Positions 1 through 8,155 of a stretch of DNA of 64,000 nt are shown here, one piece after another. Source of the DNA: Mangrovicella endophytica (GTDB lineage: Bacteria; Pseudomonadota; Alphaproteobacteria; Rhizobiales; Rhizobiaceae). The translations under genes were made by a program, and so were the position numbers. A model generated the notes under the pieces. The model saw only the letters and a program-made list of their open reading frames with translations. It made no database searches and was not told the origin of the DNA. The stretch lies in the NCBI RefSeq assembly GCF_002893625.1, contig NZ_PKMZ01000002.1, forward strand, positions 124,001 through 188,000. The letters run 5' to 3'. How positions within the stretch are numbered: position 1 is the first letter of the stretch; every line of letters begins with the position of its first letter.

Positions 1-1
1 C

Positions 2-466
2 GGCGTCATCCCGATGGGCGCGGTGTTCGTGAAGGACACGATCTACGAGGCCTTCATGAACGGGCCGGAGCACCTCATCGAGTTCGCCCACGGCTATACC
101 TATTCCGGCAATCCGATTGCCGCCGCCGCCGGTCTCGCGACGCTGCGAACCTATCGCGAGGAGGGTCTGTTCGAGCGCGCGGCGGCGCTGGAGTCCGTCT
201 GGGCCGACGCCATCCACTCGCTGAAAGGCGAGCCGCACGTCATCGACATCCGCACCATCGGCCTCATCGGCGCCATCGAGCTCGACCCGGTGGCTGGGCA
301 GCCGACGAAGCGCGCCTTCTCCGCCTTCCTCGAAGCGTTCGAGAAGGGCCTCCTGATCCGCACGACGGGCGACATCATCGCCCTATCGCCGCCGCTGATC
401 GTCTCCGAGGCACAGATCGGCGAGATCGTCGATATGCTGCGGACGATCCTGAAGAGCCTGCGGTAG
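2..466 (+). CDS. Class III aminotransferase, C-terminal part (omega-amino acid/beta-alanine:pyruvate type)
   Basis: Partial gene cut by the left edge; the frame is open from base 2 and ends in TAG at 466. The 154 visible residues match the C-terminal half of PLP-dependent class III aminotransferases: a TYSGNPIAAAAGLATL stretch in which a substrate-pocket TxSGxP motif is followed by the small-domain helix, then the IRTIGLIGAIEL strand and the LLIRTTGDIIALSPPLIVS strand that close the small domain. The PLP-binding lysine lies upstream of the window and cannot be checked. The next gene is an N-carbamoyl amidase, which suggests a beta-alanine:pyruvate transaminase in reductive pyrimidine breakdown, but other omega-amino acids are possible substrates. 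Confidence 0.85.
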   Translation, partial: GVIPMGAVFVKDTIYEAFMNGPEHLIEFAHGYTYSGNPIAAAAGLATLRTYREEGLFERAAALESVWADAIHSLKGEPHVIDIRTIGLIGAIELDPVAGQPTKRAFSAFLEAFEKGLLIRTTGDIIALSPPLIVSEAQIGEIVDMLRTILKSLR

Positions 467-503
467 CACCGCGGCCGTTCTCATTTCCAAACGGAGCTCG
501 CGG

Positions 504-1751
504 ATGAGCCTTACGTCAAACGTCCAGGTCGACGGCGACCGGCTGTGGGATTCGCTGGCGGAGATGGCGATGATCGGGCCCGGTATTGCCGGTGGCAACA
601 ACCGCCAGACGCTGACCGATGCCGATGGCGACGCGCGCCACCTCTTCAAGCGGTGGTGCGAGGAGGCCGGGCTGACGATGGGACTCGACTCGATGGGCAA
701 CATGTTCGCCCGCCGCGACGGTACGGACCCCGATGCGCTGCCGGTTTATCTCGGCAGCCATCTTGATACGCAGCCGACCGGCGGCCGCTACGACGGGGTG
801 CTCGGCGTACTCGGGGCCCTCGAAGTGGCGCGCAGCCTAAACGATCTCGGCATCCGGACGAAGCACCCGATCGTCATCGTCAACTGGACCAACGAGGAAG
901 GGACACGCTTCGCGCCGGCCATGCTCGCTTCCGGCGTCTTCGTGGGACTTCATGACGAGACCTGGGCGAAGAGCCAGACCGACCGCGACGGCAAGAGCTT
1001 CGGTGCCGAACTGAAACGGATCGGCTGGGAGGGCGATGAACCCGTCGGCGGGCGCGCGATGAAGGCCTTCTTCGAGCTCCATATCGAGCAGGGGCCGATC
1101 CTGGAGGAAGAAGGGATCGACATCGGCGTCGTCACGCACGGGCAGGGGCTCTACTGGCTGCAGGTGACGCTGAACGGCAAGGAAAGCCACACCGGCTCGA
1201 CGCCGATGCCCCGGCGGCGCGACGCGGGTCTCGGCCTCGCGCGGGTCACGGAGCTCGTCCATGAGATCGCCATGGACTACCAGCCGGATGCGGTCGGAGC
1301 GATCGGCCATGTCGAGATCTACCCGAACTCCCGCAACATCATCGCCGGGCGTGCGGTCTTCACCATCGACATCCGCTCGCCCGACAAGGGCGTCCTCGAT
1401 GCGATGCGCGAGCGCATCGAGGACGGCGTCGCGACGATCTGCGAGGCCCTCGACATCGGCCACGCCATCGAAGTGACGGGCCATTTCGACCCGGTCACCT
1501 TCGACCCCGGCTGCGTCGCCGCCGTCCGCAACGCCGCGGAGCGGCTCGGCTACTCGCATCGCGACATCGTTTCCGGTGCAGGGCATGATGCCTGCTGGAT
1601 CAACCGTGTCGCCCCGACAGCGATGATCTTCTGCCCTTGTGTCGACGGGCTCAGCCATAACGAGGCGGAGGCGATCAGCAAGGAGTGGGCGAAGGCCGGC
1701 GCCGATGTTCTGCTTCAGGCCGTGGTGGAGACGGCCGTCGTGGTGGAGTAG
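504..1751 (+). CDS. Zn-dependent N-carbamoyl-amino-acid amidohydrolase (M20 family, beta-ureidopropionase/allantoate amidohydrolase type)
   Basis: A 415-residue hydantoinase/carbamoylase-family amidase, full length for the family. Visible metal-site motifs are GSHLDTQPTGGRYDGVLG (about residues 88-105), NWTNEEGTRF (about 127-136) and HIEQGPILEEEG (about 192-203). The dimerisation/substrate segment KESHTGSTPM and the C-terminal AGHDA and GLSHNEAE motifs follow. The family removes the carbamoyl group from N-carbamoyl amino acids, releasing CO2 and ammonia in the cytoplasm. The gene starts 37 bases after the aminotransferase and probably shares its transcript. That pairing fits beta-ureidopropionase (PydC) making beta-alanine for the transaminase. 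Allantoate or N-carbamoyl-L-amino acids cannot be excluded. Confidence 0.9.
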   Translation: MSLTSNVQVDGDRLWDSLAEMAMIGPGIAGGNNRQTLTDADGDARHLFKRWCEEAGLTMGLDSMGNMFARRDGTDPDALPVYLGSHLDTQPTGGRYDGVLGVLGALEVARSLNDLGIRTKHPIVIVNWTNEEGTRFAPAMLASGVFVGLHDETWAKSQTDRDGKSFGAELKRIGWEGDEPVGGRAMKAFFELHIEQGPILEEEGIDIGVVTHGQGLYWLQVTLNGKESHTGSTPMPRRRDAGLGLARVTELVHEIAMDYQPDAVGAIGHVEIYPNSRNIIAGRAVFTIDIRSPDKGVLDAMRERIEDGVATICEALDIGHAIEVTGHFDPVTFDPGCVAAVRNAAERLGYSHRDIVSGAGHDACWINRVAPTAMIFCPCVDGLSHNEAEAISKEWAKAGADVLLQAVVETAVVVE

Positions 1752-1777
1752 AGTATCGCCGCCGACAGGAGGCTGCG

Positions 1778-1996
1778 ATGGGACGGCCAAAGGAACTCAG
1801 CGACGCCGAGCGGGCCGAGCTCATGGCCCAGGGTCTCAGACCGGCCGAGGTCTGGGTGCCGGATTGGGACAGCCCCGCTTTCCGAAAGCAGATCGAAGAG
1901 GACTGCCGTGCGATCAACGCTGCCGACGCGCGCTCCGGCGAAAGCCGCCGTCTGTCGGAAGAGGTCGATGATCTCTGGAACAATCCGTCCGAATGA
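1778..1996 (+). CDS. MazE-type antitoxin (DUF3018-like)
   Basis: A 72-residue protein beginning MGRPKELSDAERAELMAQGL, typical of the small DUF3018 antitoxins that precede MazF-like toxins. The ATG at 1778 has AGGAGGC just upstream; longer in-frame starts would run into the preceding gene. The C-terminus is acidic, as expected for the toxin-neutralising tail. Its last four bases overlap the start of the toxin gene (ATGA at 1993-1996), so the two are translationally coupled. Such antitoxins usually repress their own operon; no operator was identified here. Confidence 0.8.
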   Translation: MGRPKELSDAERAELMAQGLRPAEVWVPDWDSPAFRKQIEEDCRAINAADARSGESRRLSEEVDDLWNNPSE

Positions 1997-2355
1997 GGCG
2001 TGGCGACGTCGTTCTCGTGTCCGGCAAAGGCGACTACGGCAAGTCGCGGCCTGCAGTGGTCGCTCAGGCTGATTATTTCGCACAGCATCTGAACAGCGTG
2101 ACGGTGATACCGTTTACGAGCGATCTATCGAGCGACATCTCGCTACGCTTCACGATCGTTCCGTCCGCCACCAACGGGCTTCGACAGCCCTCGCAGCCGA
2201 TGGTCGACAAGATCCAGACCTATCCACGCGATAAGGTTTATGGCCCCATCGGATTGCTGGATGCGGAGCAGATGATCAGGATCGATCAAGCGCTGATCAT
2301 CTTCCTTCAGTTGGCGTACCCCGCCGCGACGGTACCATTCGCGTCGAAGCTCTGA
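1993..2355 (+). CDS. mazF: MazF/PemK-type endoribonuclease toxin
   Basis: A 120-residue protein of normal MazF length. It starts MRRGDVVLVSGKGDYGKSRPAVVAQ, the beta1-beta2 region of the MazF/PemK fold with the GDxV and KxRPAVV motifs. Next come the VTVIPFTSDL strand and SQPMVDKIQTYPRDK, which aligns with the conserved (V)D(Q)xxxxxxxR segment next to the active site. Family members cut single-stranded mRNA at short sequences and slow translation. It overlaps its antitoxin by 4 bases. The pair sits between catabolic genes and the flagellar locus with no mobile-element remnants beside it. Confidence 0.85.
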   Translation: MRRGDVVLVSGKGDYGKSRPAVVAQADYFAQHLNSVTVIPFTSDLSSDISLRFTIVPSATNGLRQPSQPMVDKIQTYPRDKVYGPIGLLDAEQMIRIDQALIIFLQLAYPAATVPFASKL

Positions 2356-2432
2356 CCGGCTTTTGATCAGACCGTTAGACGCTGAGCCAGTCATCCCGCC
2401 GAGCCCAGTGTCAATCGGCGAAAAGTGTCGCC

Positions 2433-3764
2433 TCAAGCCGGTTTCAGGCCTTGTTTCAGACGGCGGCTGAGATCCTCGAAGGGCATCGCGCTCGTCTGGT
2501 CGTGCGGATGCTGGATCAGCCCGTCATAGATGTGCGGCACGAGGTCGACCGCCTGGTCGAGCGTCGTATCGCCGCCGCGCTGATAGCCGCCGAGGAGGCG
2601 CAGGTCGCGCGTGTCCTCGAAGCGGGAGATCATCGCGCGCAGCCGAGTCACCAGTTCGCGCTCCTGCGGCGCCCACGACAGGTCGGCGAGGCGCGAGATC
2701 GACTTCAGGACGTCGATCGCCGGAAACCGCCCCTGCTCGCCGATGGCACGGTCGAGGACGATGTGGCCGTCGAGCGTGCCGCGGATGGCGTCGGCAATCG
2801 GATCATTGTGATCGTCGCCGTCGACCAGCACCGAGAAAATGCCGGTGATCGTGCCGGACCCCTCATAGCCGGGGCCTGCGCGTTCCAGCAGCTGCGGCAG
2901 CTCGGAGAAGACGCTCGGCGGATAGCCGCGGGCAACCGGCGGCTCGCCGGCCGCAAGTGCGACGTCGCGGGCCGCGTGGGCCAAGCGGGTCACGCTGTCG
3001 ACGATGAGCAACACGTTCTCGCCGCGGTCGCGGAAGAACTCGGCGACCGACATCGCGGTCTTCGGCGCCAGCCGCCGCATCATCGGGCTTTCGTCGCCGG
3101 TCGCCACCACGGTGACGACCCGGTCGAGATTGCCGCCCATGGTCTCCTCGAGGAATTCGCGCACTTCGCGTCCGCGCTCGCCGACGAGCGCCACGACCAC
3201 CGTGTCGAAGCCCTTGGCGCGCGCCAGCATGCCCATCAGCGTCGACTTACCGACACCGGAGCCCGCGAAGATGCCGATGCGCTGGCCCTTGATCAGCGGC
3301 GTGAAGATGTCGATGGCCTTGACGCCGGTGCGCACCGGCTCCTTGACACGGCCGCGCTTCAGCGCGGGCGGCGGCGGCGCGTCGGCCAGACGCTCCTCGT
3401 CGCCGCGCCCGAGCGGGCCGAGACCGTCGCAAGGCATGCCAAAAGCGTTGACGGCACGGCCTTTCCAGCTGGCGGCCGGCGCGACCGTCAGCGGCCCCAT
3501 GCGATGGGCCGGCGCCTTGACCGGACGGGTGAAGCGCGTCCCGAACGGCTTGACCGTCAGACTGCCTTCCTCGATGCGCACCACCTCGCCGATCTCGTCG
3601 CCATTGTCGCCGGGACAGCTGATGCAATCGCCGAGGCGCACGAAAGGCGACAGACCGGCAACACGGAACGCCTGCGGCGAGACGTCGACGATGTGGCCGG
3701 AGATCCTGAGGCAGTCCTCGTCAAGCGCCGAAAGGCGGCTGGAAACCGGCTGCTCTGTCGTCAC
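2433..3764 (-). CDS. fliI: Flagellum-specific export ATPase FliI
   Basis: A 443-residue protein, full length for FliI. An N-terminal beta-barrel precedes an F1/V1-type ATPase core with Walker A GSGVGKST (residues 168-175), the LVGERGREVREF segment, the Walker B-like LLIVDSVTRLAHAAR segment and the ARGYPPSVFSELPQLLERAG motif typical of type III export ATPases. It powers unfolding and entry of flagellar export substrates together with FliH and FliJ on the cytoplasmic side. Its start overlaps the end of flgF by 4 bases, so it is the last gene of a leftward operon DUF1217-flgF-fliI. Confidence 0.96.
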   Translation of the reverse strand: MTTEQPVSSRLSALDEDCLRISGHIVDVSPQAFRVAGLSPFVRLGDCISCPGDNGDEIGEVVRIEEGSLTVKPFGTRFTRPVKAPAHRMGPLTVAPAASWKGRAVNAFGMPCDGLGPLGRGDEERLADAPPPPALKRGRVKEPVRTGVKAIDIFTPLIKGQRIGIFAGSGVGKSTLMGMLARAKGFDTVVVALVGERGREVREFLEETMGGNLDRVVTVVATGDESPMMRRLAPKTAMSVAEFFRDRGENVLLIVDSVTRLAHAARDVALAAGEPPVARGYPPSVFSELPQLLERAGPGYEGSGTITGIFSVLVDGDDHNDPIADAIRGTLDGHIVLDRAIGEQGRFPAIDVLKSISRLADLSWAPQERELVTRLRAMISRFEDTRDLRLLGGYQRGGDTTLDQAVDLVPHIYDGLIQHPHDQTSAMPFEDLSRRLKQGLKPA

Positions 3765-4486
3765 GAGGTCGCCCCGAGGGTCTTCACGGCCTCGTCAAGC
3801 GAGCCTTCGGACTTGGTGATCAGGTTGGCGGCACTCTCGAAGGCGCGCTGCACGGCGATCAGCCGGGTGATCTCCAGCACCGGATTGACGTTGGACCCTT
3901 CGGTGAAGCCCTGCATGACGCCGGCAGCGTTGAAGTCGAGGACCGGCGTTGCGGCGACGTCCGGCACGACGCCGGACGTTCCGGCGCGCTGCAGCTTCGC
4001 ATTCGCCGCCATTTCGAACAGGCCGATGGCGCCGATCTGGCCGCGCCCCTGCGTGATCATGCCGTCGCGGGCGACGGAGATGCCGCCGCCGGCAGGGTCG
4101 ACGAGGATCGGCGCGCCGCCGGCGTCGAGGAAGCTCTCGCCGTTCAGCGTCTGAACCTGGCCCTCCTCGTTGATCCGCATGCGTCCGTCACGGGTGTAGA
4201 CGGTGCCGTTCGGAGTCTGGATGGCGAACCAGGCATTGCCAGTCACCGCCATGTCGAGCGGATTGCCGGTCTGCGTCAGTTCCCCGACCTTGGTCGAGAT
4301 ATAGGTCTCACCCTTCGACACGAAGGCGGACGGATTAGCGCTGGCTTCGGACAGGAAGGTCTCGAACTTGACCTCCTCGGCGCGGAAGCCGGCGGTGCGG
4401 GAGTTGGCGATGTTGTTGGAGATCGTCTCGAGCCGCTTTTCCATAGCGACCTGAGCCGACAGCGCAATCGGGAGCGCAGACTGCAT
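3761..4486 (-). CDS. flgF: Flagellar proximal rod protein FlgF
   Basis: A 241-residue protein. The ATG at 4486 gives MQSALPIALSAQVAMEKRLE, followed by TISNNIANSRTAGFRAEE, the N-terminal rod/hook signature. The frame is open further upstream, but that part is the shadow of the next gene. The middle has GNPLDMAVTGNAWFAIQTPNG and YTRDGR, standard in FlgE/F/G proteins. The C-terminal helix is MQGFTEGSNVNPVLEITRLI. It forms part of the rod crossing the periplasm. Rhizobia commonly carry flgF beside fliI, away from flgG, as seen here. The stop overlaps the fliI start by 4 bases. Confidence 0.94.
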   Translation of the reverse strand: MQSALPIALSAQVAMEKRLETISNNIANSRTAGFRAEEVKFETFLSEASANPSAFVSKGETYISTKVGELTQTGNPLDMAVTGNAWFAIQTPNGTVYTRDGRMRINEEGQVQTLNGESFLDAGGAPILVDPAGGGISVARDGMITQGRGQIGAIGLFEMAANAKLQRAGTSGVVPDVAATPVLDFNAAGVMQGFTEGSNVNPVLEITRLIAVQRAFESAANLITKSEGSLDEAVKTLGATS

Positions 4487-4491
4487 GTGTT

Positions 4492-5286
4492 TCAGAAGCT
4501 CCTGTTGCGATAGGTCTGCAGCGTCAGAAGGACGCTGGTGTCGATGCCGATGCCGCCGCTCGATCCGGTGAAGAGCGCGAGCGCCGGATTGGCCGCCGCC
4601 GGATTGGAGGTCGCGGTGTTCATGTCGTACATGGCCAGGAACTGGCCGATGAACTTCTTCAGCTTCGCCGGATCCTTCAGGTCGGCGACGTCGAGGCGCT
4701 TCTCGATCATGGCCGCCTGCTTGTCGATATCCATCGACGAGGTCGTGGCCGGGATGTTGAAGGCCGTCTGCACCACCTGGAGGAGGGCCTTGTCGGCGAG
4801 GATCGAGAAGGCGCTGGTGATCGTCGTCGCCTTGCGCTCGAAGTAAAGCGCCAAGCGCGTGCCCTCGTTCGTGGCGCCCGCATTCTCCTCCATCGTCTGG
4901 CGAAGATACTTGGCAACGACCGGCTGCTTCAGCACGTCGGACTTTGTGGTGTCCGCGCCGTTGACGGCGAAGTTGAAGGCGGTCGCGAATTCCCTGTAGC
5001 GCTTGTCGGTCAGCTTGTTGGCGAAGCTGTCGCTGCTGGTGACGCCTTCGGTGAGGACCTTGCGCATGAAGCCCTTGGCATAGGTCATGTCCTCCAGGCC
5101 GAAGGCCTTCATGGCAAAACGGTAGACCTTGTCGTTCTTCAGGAAGTCGTCGATCGACGTGACCTTGGACAGCTCCGACAGATAGTCCTCGCTCGCCCGC
5201 TCGACTGCCGGCTCCTTGGACGTGCGCGTCAGCGACGTCGACAGATCGCGCGAGATGAGGGCGTAGTTCGCCGCTGCGCTCAGCAT
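4492..5286 (-). CDS. DUF1217 protein of the rhizobial flagellar locus
   Basis: A 264-residue protein without a clear signal peptide or membrane segment. It carries the DUF1217 pattern, with phrases such as VYRFAMKAFGLEDMTYAKGF (about 55-74) and KRYREFATAFNF repeated in weaker form further on, and a helical, alanine-rich remainder. DUF1217 proteins are found almost only in alphaproteobacterial flagellar clusters and have no defined biochemical role. It is the first gene of the leftward operon with flgF and fliI, starting divergently from motA. A rod or assembly function is plausible from context only. Confidence 0.8.
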   Translation of the reverse strand: MLSAAANYALISRDLSTSLTRTSKEPAVERASEDYLSELSKVTSIDDFLKNDKVYRFAMKAFGLEDMTYAKGFMRKVLTEGVTSSDSFANKLTDKRYREFATAFNFAVNGADTTKSDVLKQPVVAKYLRQTMEENAGATNEGTRLALYFERKATTITSAFSILADKALLQVVQTAFNIPATTSSMDIDKQAAMIEKRLDVADLKDPAKLKKFIGQFLAMYDMNTATSNPAAANPALALFTGSSGGIGIDTSVLLTLQTYRNRSF

Positions 5287-5418
5287 GGAAGTCTCCCGGT
5301 CTCAGATGCCGGCAAGATCGGGATTTGAGCTTGCGCCAGCCTGTCGGAGAGCCAGTCAGGTCCGCACAAGCCGTCATGCCGTAGCAACGACCTCGGTCAT
5401 CTGCCGGAAGGGGTCGTC
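5287..5418 (+). promoter_or_regulatory. Divergent intergenic region between DUF1217-flgF-fliI and motA
   Basis: 132 bases between two gene starts pointing away from each other, so it must hold promoters for both arms. A GGAAGGGG Shine-Dalgarno-like stretch precedes motA. No sigma factor consensus or operator could be assigned by eye. Confidence 0.5.
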
Positions 5419-6291
5419 ATGGGGATCATCATCGGACTGGTTGTAACGCTCGGTTGTCTGCTTGGCGGCTTCGTCGCCATGGGCGGTCACCTCAGCGTTC
5501 TTGTGCAGCCCTTCGAGTACGTCATCATCCTGGGCTCATCGATCGGCACCTTCCTCGTCGCCAATCCGATGAAGGTCGTGAAAGACACCGGCAAGGGCAT
5601 CAGCGAAGCCTTCAAGAACGCTTCGCCGACGCAGCGCGATTACCTCGACGTTCTCGGCATCCTGCATCAGCTGATGCGGGAGATGCGGTCGAAGTCCCGC
5701 AGCGAGGTCGAAGCGCATGTCGACAGCCCATCGGAGTCGGAGATCTTCCAGGCCTTCCCGAAGGTTCTCAAGAATACCGCGATGACCAACTTCATCTGCG
5801 ACTATTGCCGCCTGATCATCATCGGCAATGCCCGTCCGCACGAGATCGAGTCGCTGATGGAGGAAGAGATCGAGACGATCAGCCGTGACACGCTGAAGCC
5901 CAAGCACGCGCTGCAGGACATGGCCGACGGCCTTCCGGCTCTCGGCATCGTCGCCGCCGTGCTCGGCGTCATCAAGGCCATGGGCGCCCTCGACCAGTCG
6001 CCCGAGGTGCTCGGCCACCTCATCGGCGCCGCCCTCGTCGGCACCTTCGCCGGCATCTTCTTCTCCTACGGCGTCATCGGTCCGCTCGCGACCAAGGTGA
6101 AGGTCGTGCGCGAAAAGCGGGTCCGCATGTATGTCATCATCAAGCAGACGCTGATCGCCTACATGAACGGAGCCATGCCGCAGGTCGCGCTGGAATACGG
6201 CCGCAAGACCATCTCGGCCTATGACCGCCCGACCATCGACCAGGTCGAAAACGAAACCATCGGCGGCGGCTCGACCGCGCAGGCAGGCTAA
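5419..6291 (+). CDS. motA: Flagellar motor stator protein MotA
   Basis: A 290-residue protein, full length. It opens [23 protein letters not shown] (first membrane helix) and has a second hydrophobic segment near residues 35-50, a long cytoplasmic loop (about 55-170) and two C-terminal membrane segments around [19 protein letters not shown] and [19 protein letters not shown]. MotA pairs with MotB to form the proton channel that drives the rotor; the cytoplasmic loop contacts FliG. The conserved prolines near the third and fourth helices are present (P165-type ADGLPALG). It begins the operon motA-fliM-DUF6468-fliN-fliG. MotB is encoded 17 kb away with motC. Confidence 0.96.
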   Translation: MGIIIGLVVTLGCLLGGFVAMGGHLSVLVQPFEYVIILGSSIGTFLVANPMKVVKDTGKGISEAFKNASPTQRDYLDVLGILHQLMREMRSKSRSEVEAHVDSPSESEIFQAFPKVLKNTAMTNFICDYCRLIIIGNARPHEIESLMEEEIETISRDTLKPKHALQDMADGLPALGIVAAVLGVIKAMGALDQSPEVLGHLIGAALVGTFAGIFFSYGVIGPLATKVKVVREKRVRMYVIIKQTLIAYMNGAMPQVALEYGRKTISAYDRPTIDQVENETIGGGSTAQAG

Positions 6292-6294
6292 GCG

Positions 6295-7245
6295 ATGTCG
6301 GCCCTCGCCAAGGACGTGATCGCATCACAGGGCGTTGGAGCGCGCATCCGCTCCGCCGCGGAGATCGAGCCAAGCCGGCTGCCTCTCCTGCGGGTGATCG
6401 CCCAGAGCTGGACGGACGCGGTGCGCGCCGGGATGGAGACGCTGGCGATCTCGCCCGTCACCATCGAACTGGCCGGCATCTCGTCGACCGACTTCAACAA
6501 GACCTCCGCCATGGTGACGGACGCCGCACTCGGCGCCGTCGCGGCATCGCCGAAATGGGGCGAGAACGGCTTCATCCTCGGCGACACCAACCTCGTCGAT
6601 CTTGTGCTTGAAACCTTCTTCGGCGGCGACGGCAGCCCGCGCGAGGCCTCGGATCGCTCCGTCACCGAGCTCGACAAGAGCTTCGTCGAGCTGGCGCTGA
6701 AGACCTTCAACAAGGCTGCCAACCGCGCTTTCGCCGACATCGAGGAGATGGGTCTGACGACCCGCGACACCGCTTCGCACGAGATCGGCGAGGCCATCGG
6801 CGCGAGCCTGCAGGGTTCTCGCTCGCGCTATGTGTGCATCACCTTCGAGCTGCGCACGGGATCGATCAAGGCCGAGCTGCGCTATGCGCTGCCGGAGTCC
6901 TTCGTCGCCTCGCATCGTCGCAAGCTCAGCGTCATGCCGGAGACCTCCACGGCCGTCCTCGACGAGGGTTGGCAGCGGCAGATCCACAGCGGCCTCGGTC
7001 ATGCCGAGATGAAGCTGACTGCGATCCTGGGCGAGAAGACGATGACCCTCGACGAGGTGTCACATCTCGCCGTCGGCCAGACGCTTGTCCTCAGCGAGAC
7101 GATCGAGAGCCTGATCCGCATCGAATGCGAGGATCAGGGCCTCTTCCGCGGCAAGGTCGGGCGCTCGCGCGAAGCCTTCGTCGTCTCCATCGAAGACAAG
7201 ATCGACCCCACCGAGGAGTTCATCGATGACATCCTATCTGATTAA
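6295..7245 (+). CDS. fliM: Flagellar motor switch protein FliM
   Basis: A 316-residue protein, three bases after motA. The divergent N-terminus lacks an obvious LSQxEIDALL CheY-binding motif, as often in rhizobial FliM. A CheC-like middle domain follows (about 60-220). The C-terminal SpoA/surface-presentation domain (about 235-305) has LDEVSHLAVGQTLVL and EDQGLFRGKVGRSREAFVV, which fits the GRxxGxxAVRI pattern loosely. FliM forms the C-ring with FliG and FliN and receives the direction or speed signal. Its end overlaps the next gene by 20 bases. Confidence 0.9.
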   Translation: MSALAKDVIASQGVGARIRSAAEIEPSRLPLLRVIAQSWTDAVRAGMETLAISPVTIELAGISSTDFNKTSAMVTDAALGAVAASPKWGENGFILGDTNLVDLVLETFFGGDGSPREASDRSVTELDKSFVELALKTFNKAANRAFADIEEMGLTTRDTASHEIGEAIGASLQGSRSRYVCITFELRTGSIKAELRYALPESFVASHRRKLSVMPETSTAVLDEGWQRQIHSGLGHAEMKLTAILGEKTMTLDEVSHLAVGQTLVLSETIESLIRIECEDQGLFRGKVGRSREAFVVSIEDKIDPTEEFIDDILSD

Positions 7246-7681
7246 CATCGTTCTTCTCGGCGCTCTCGCCATCACGGCCTGGCGCACGGGGCGCATGTAC
7301 AAGGAGCTGCGCACGCTGCGCGACGGCGAGAGCGGGCTTGGCGCGGCGCTCGAGGCGGCGGACCAGTCGATCAACCGTGCGGCACATGCCGTGGTCGTCC
7401 TCAAGCACGAAGGCGTGCGCACGCTGAAGGCGCTCGAAGCCTGCAACGATGAGGGCAGGGCGCTCGCCGAGCGCCTGGAGGCTCTGATCGCGCGCGCCGA
7501 CCACCATTGCGCCGGCACGGCTGGTGCAGCCGTGCAGCGCGTGGCGGCGCCGTCCATCGTGCCGGCGCTGTTCCCGACGATCACGACCGCCGGCAAGGAG
7601 ATCGCGAAGACGGTTTCGCACCAGCCCCGCGCGGTAGGTCAGACAAGGGCGCATGAACGCGCCTCCAGCATCACGCAATAA
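7226..7681 (+). CDS. DUF6468-type membrane protein between fliM and fliN
   Basis: A 151-residue protein. One N-terminal membrane helix, TSYLINIVLLGALAITAW (residues 2-19), is followed by a long helical, alanine-rich cytoplasmic part with coiled-coil character (about 20-100). It overlaps fliM by 20 bases and lies 26 bases before fliN, so it is translated with the switch genes. This small protein is conserved at this spot in Hyphomicrobiales (DUF6468) and has no established function. A role next to the C-ring or motor membrane interface is inferred from position only. Confidence 0.75.
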   Translation: MTSYLINIVLLGALAITAWRTGRMYKELRTLRDGESGLGAALEAADQSINRAAHAVVVLKHEGVRTLKALEACNDEGRALAERLEALIARADHHCAGTAGAAVQRVAAPSIVPALFPTITTAGKEIAKTVSHQPRAVGQTRAHERASSITQ

Positions 7682-7707
7682 TTCCCGACGGCGGTGTGGA
7701 CGACGAT

Positions 7708-8148
7708 ATGTCAATCGATTACTCCGAACTCGCAAATCTCGGCCTCGAGGACGACGTGACGCCGCCTCCGGCGCCCGAAAAGAAATCCGGCCGCAAGGGC
7801 TCCAGCTCGGCTGCGGCCGCCGCCAGCGCCTCGACTGTCTCGGCCGGGCACGGCGACACAGGCGAGAAGCCCGACCTCAGCATCATCATGGACATCCCGG
7901 TGACCATGCAGGTCGTCCTGGGCTCGGCGGTGATGTCTGTCGGCGAGCTGGTCAAGCTCGGACGCGGCGCGGTGGTCAAGCTCGACTCCAAGGTCGGCGA
8001 GCCCGTCGACATCACGGTCAACGGCCGCATCGTCGCCCGCGGCGAGATCGTCGTGCTGGAGAACGAGGAATCCCGCTTCGGCATCACGCTGACAGAGATC
8101 GTCTCGCCCGGCACGCGTCAGACGCGCGCCAAGAACATCGCGGCCTGA
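7708..8148 (+). CDS. fliN: Flagellar motor switch protein FliN
   Basis: 146 residues from the ATG at 7708 (MSIDYSELANLG). A GTG at 7696 would add four residues and cannot be excluded, as neither start has a strong Shine-Dalgarno. An alanine/serine-rich linker (about 20-55) precedes the C-terminal SpoA domain (about 60-140). That domain contains IIMDIPVTMQVVLGSAVMSV and LVKLGRGAVVKLDSKVGEPV, both classic FliN signatures. FliN forms the base of the C-ring and docks the export ATPase complex through FliH. Confidence 0.95.
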   Translation: MSIDYSELANLGLEDDVTPPPAPEKKSGRKGSSSAAAAASASTVSAGHGDTGEKPDLSIIMDIPVTMQVVLGSAVMSVGELVKLGRGAVVKLDSKVGEPVDITVNGRIVARGEIVVLENEESRFGITLTEIVSPGTRQTRAKNIAA

Positions 8149-8155
8149 TCGCGTC

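Noticed and set aside
2451-4154. A 567-codon plus-strand frame opposite fliI and flgF
   Set aside because: Both opposite genes are clear; the frame is explained by codon bias.
3761-5377. A 538-codon fusion frame joining flgF to upstream sequence
   Set aside because: The upstream part is out of frame with the DUF1217 gene it covers; FlgF begins at the internal ATG at 4486 with the conserved N-terminus.
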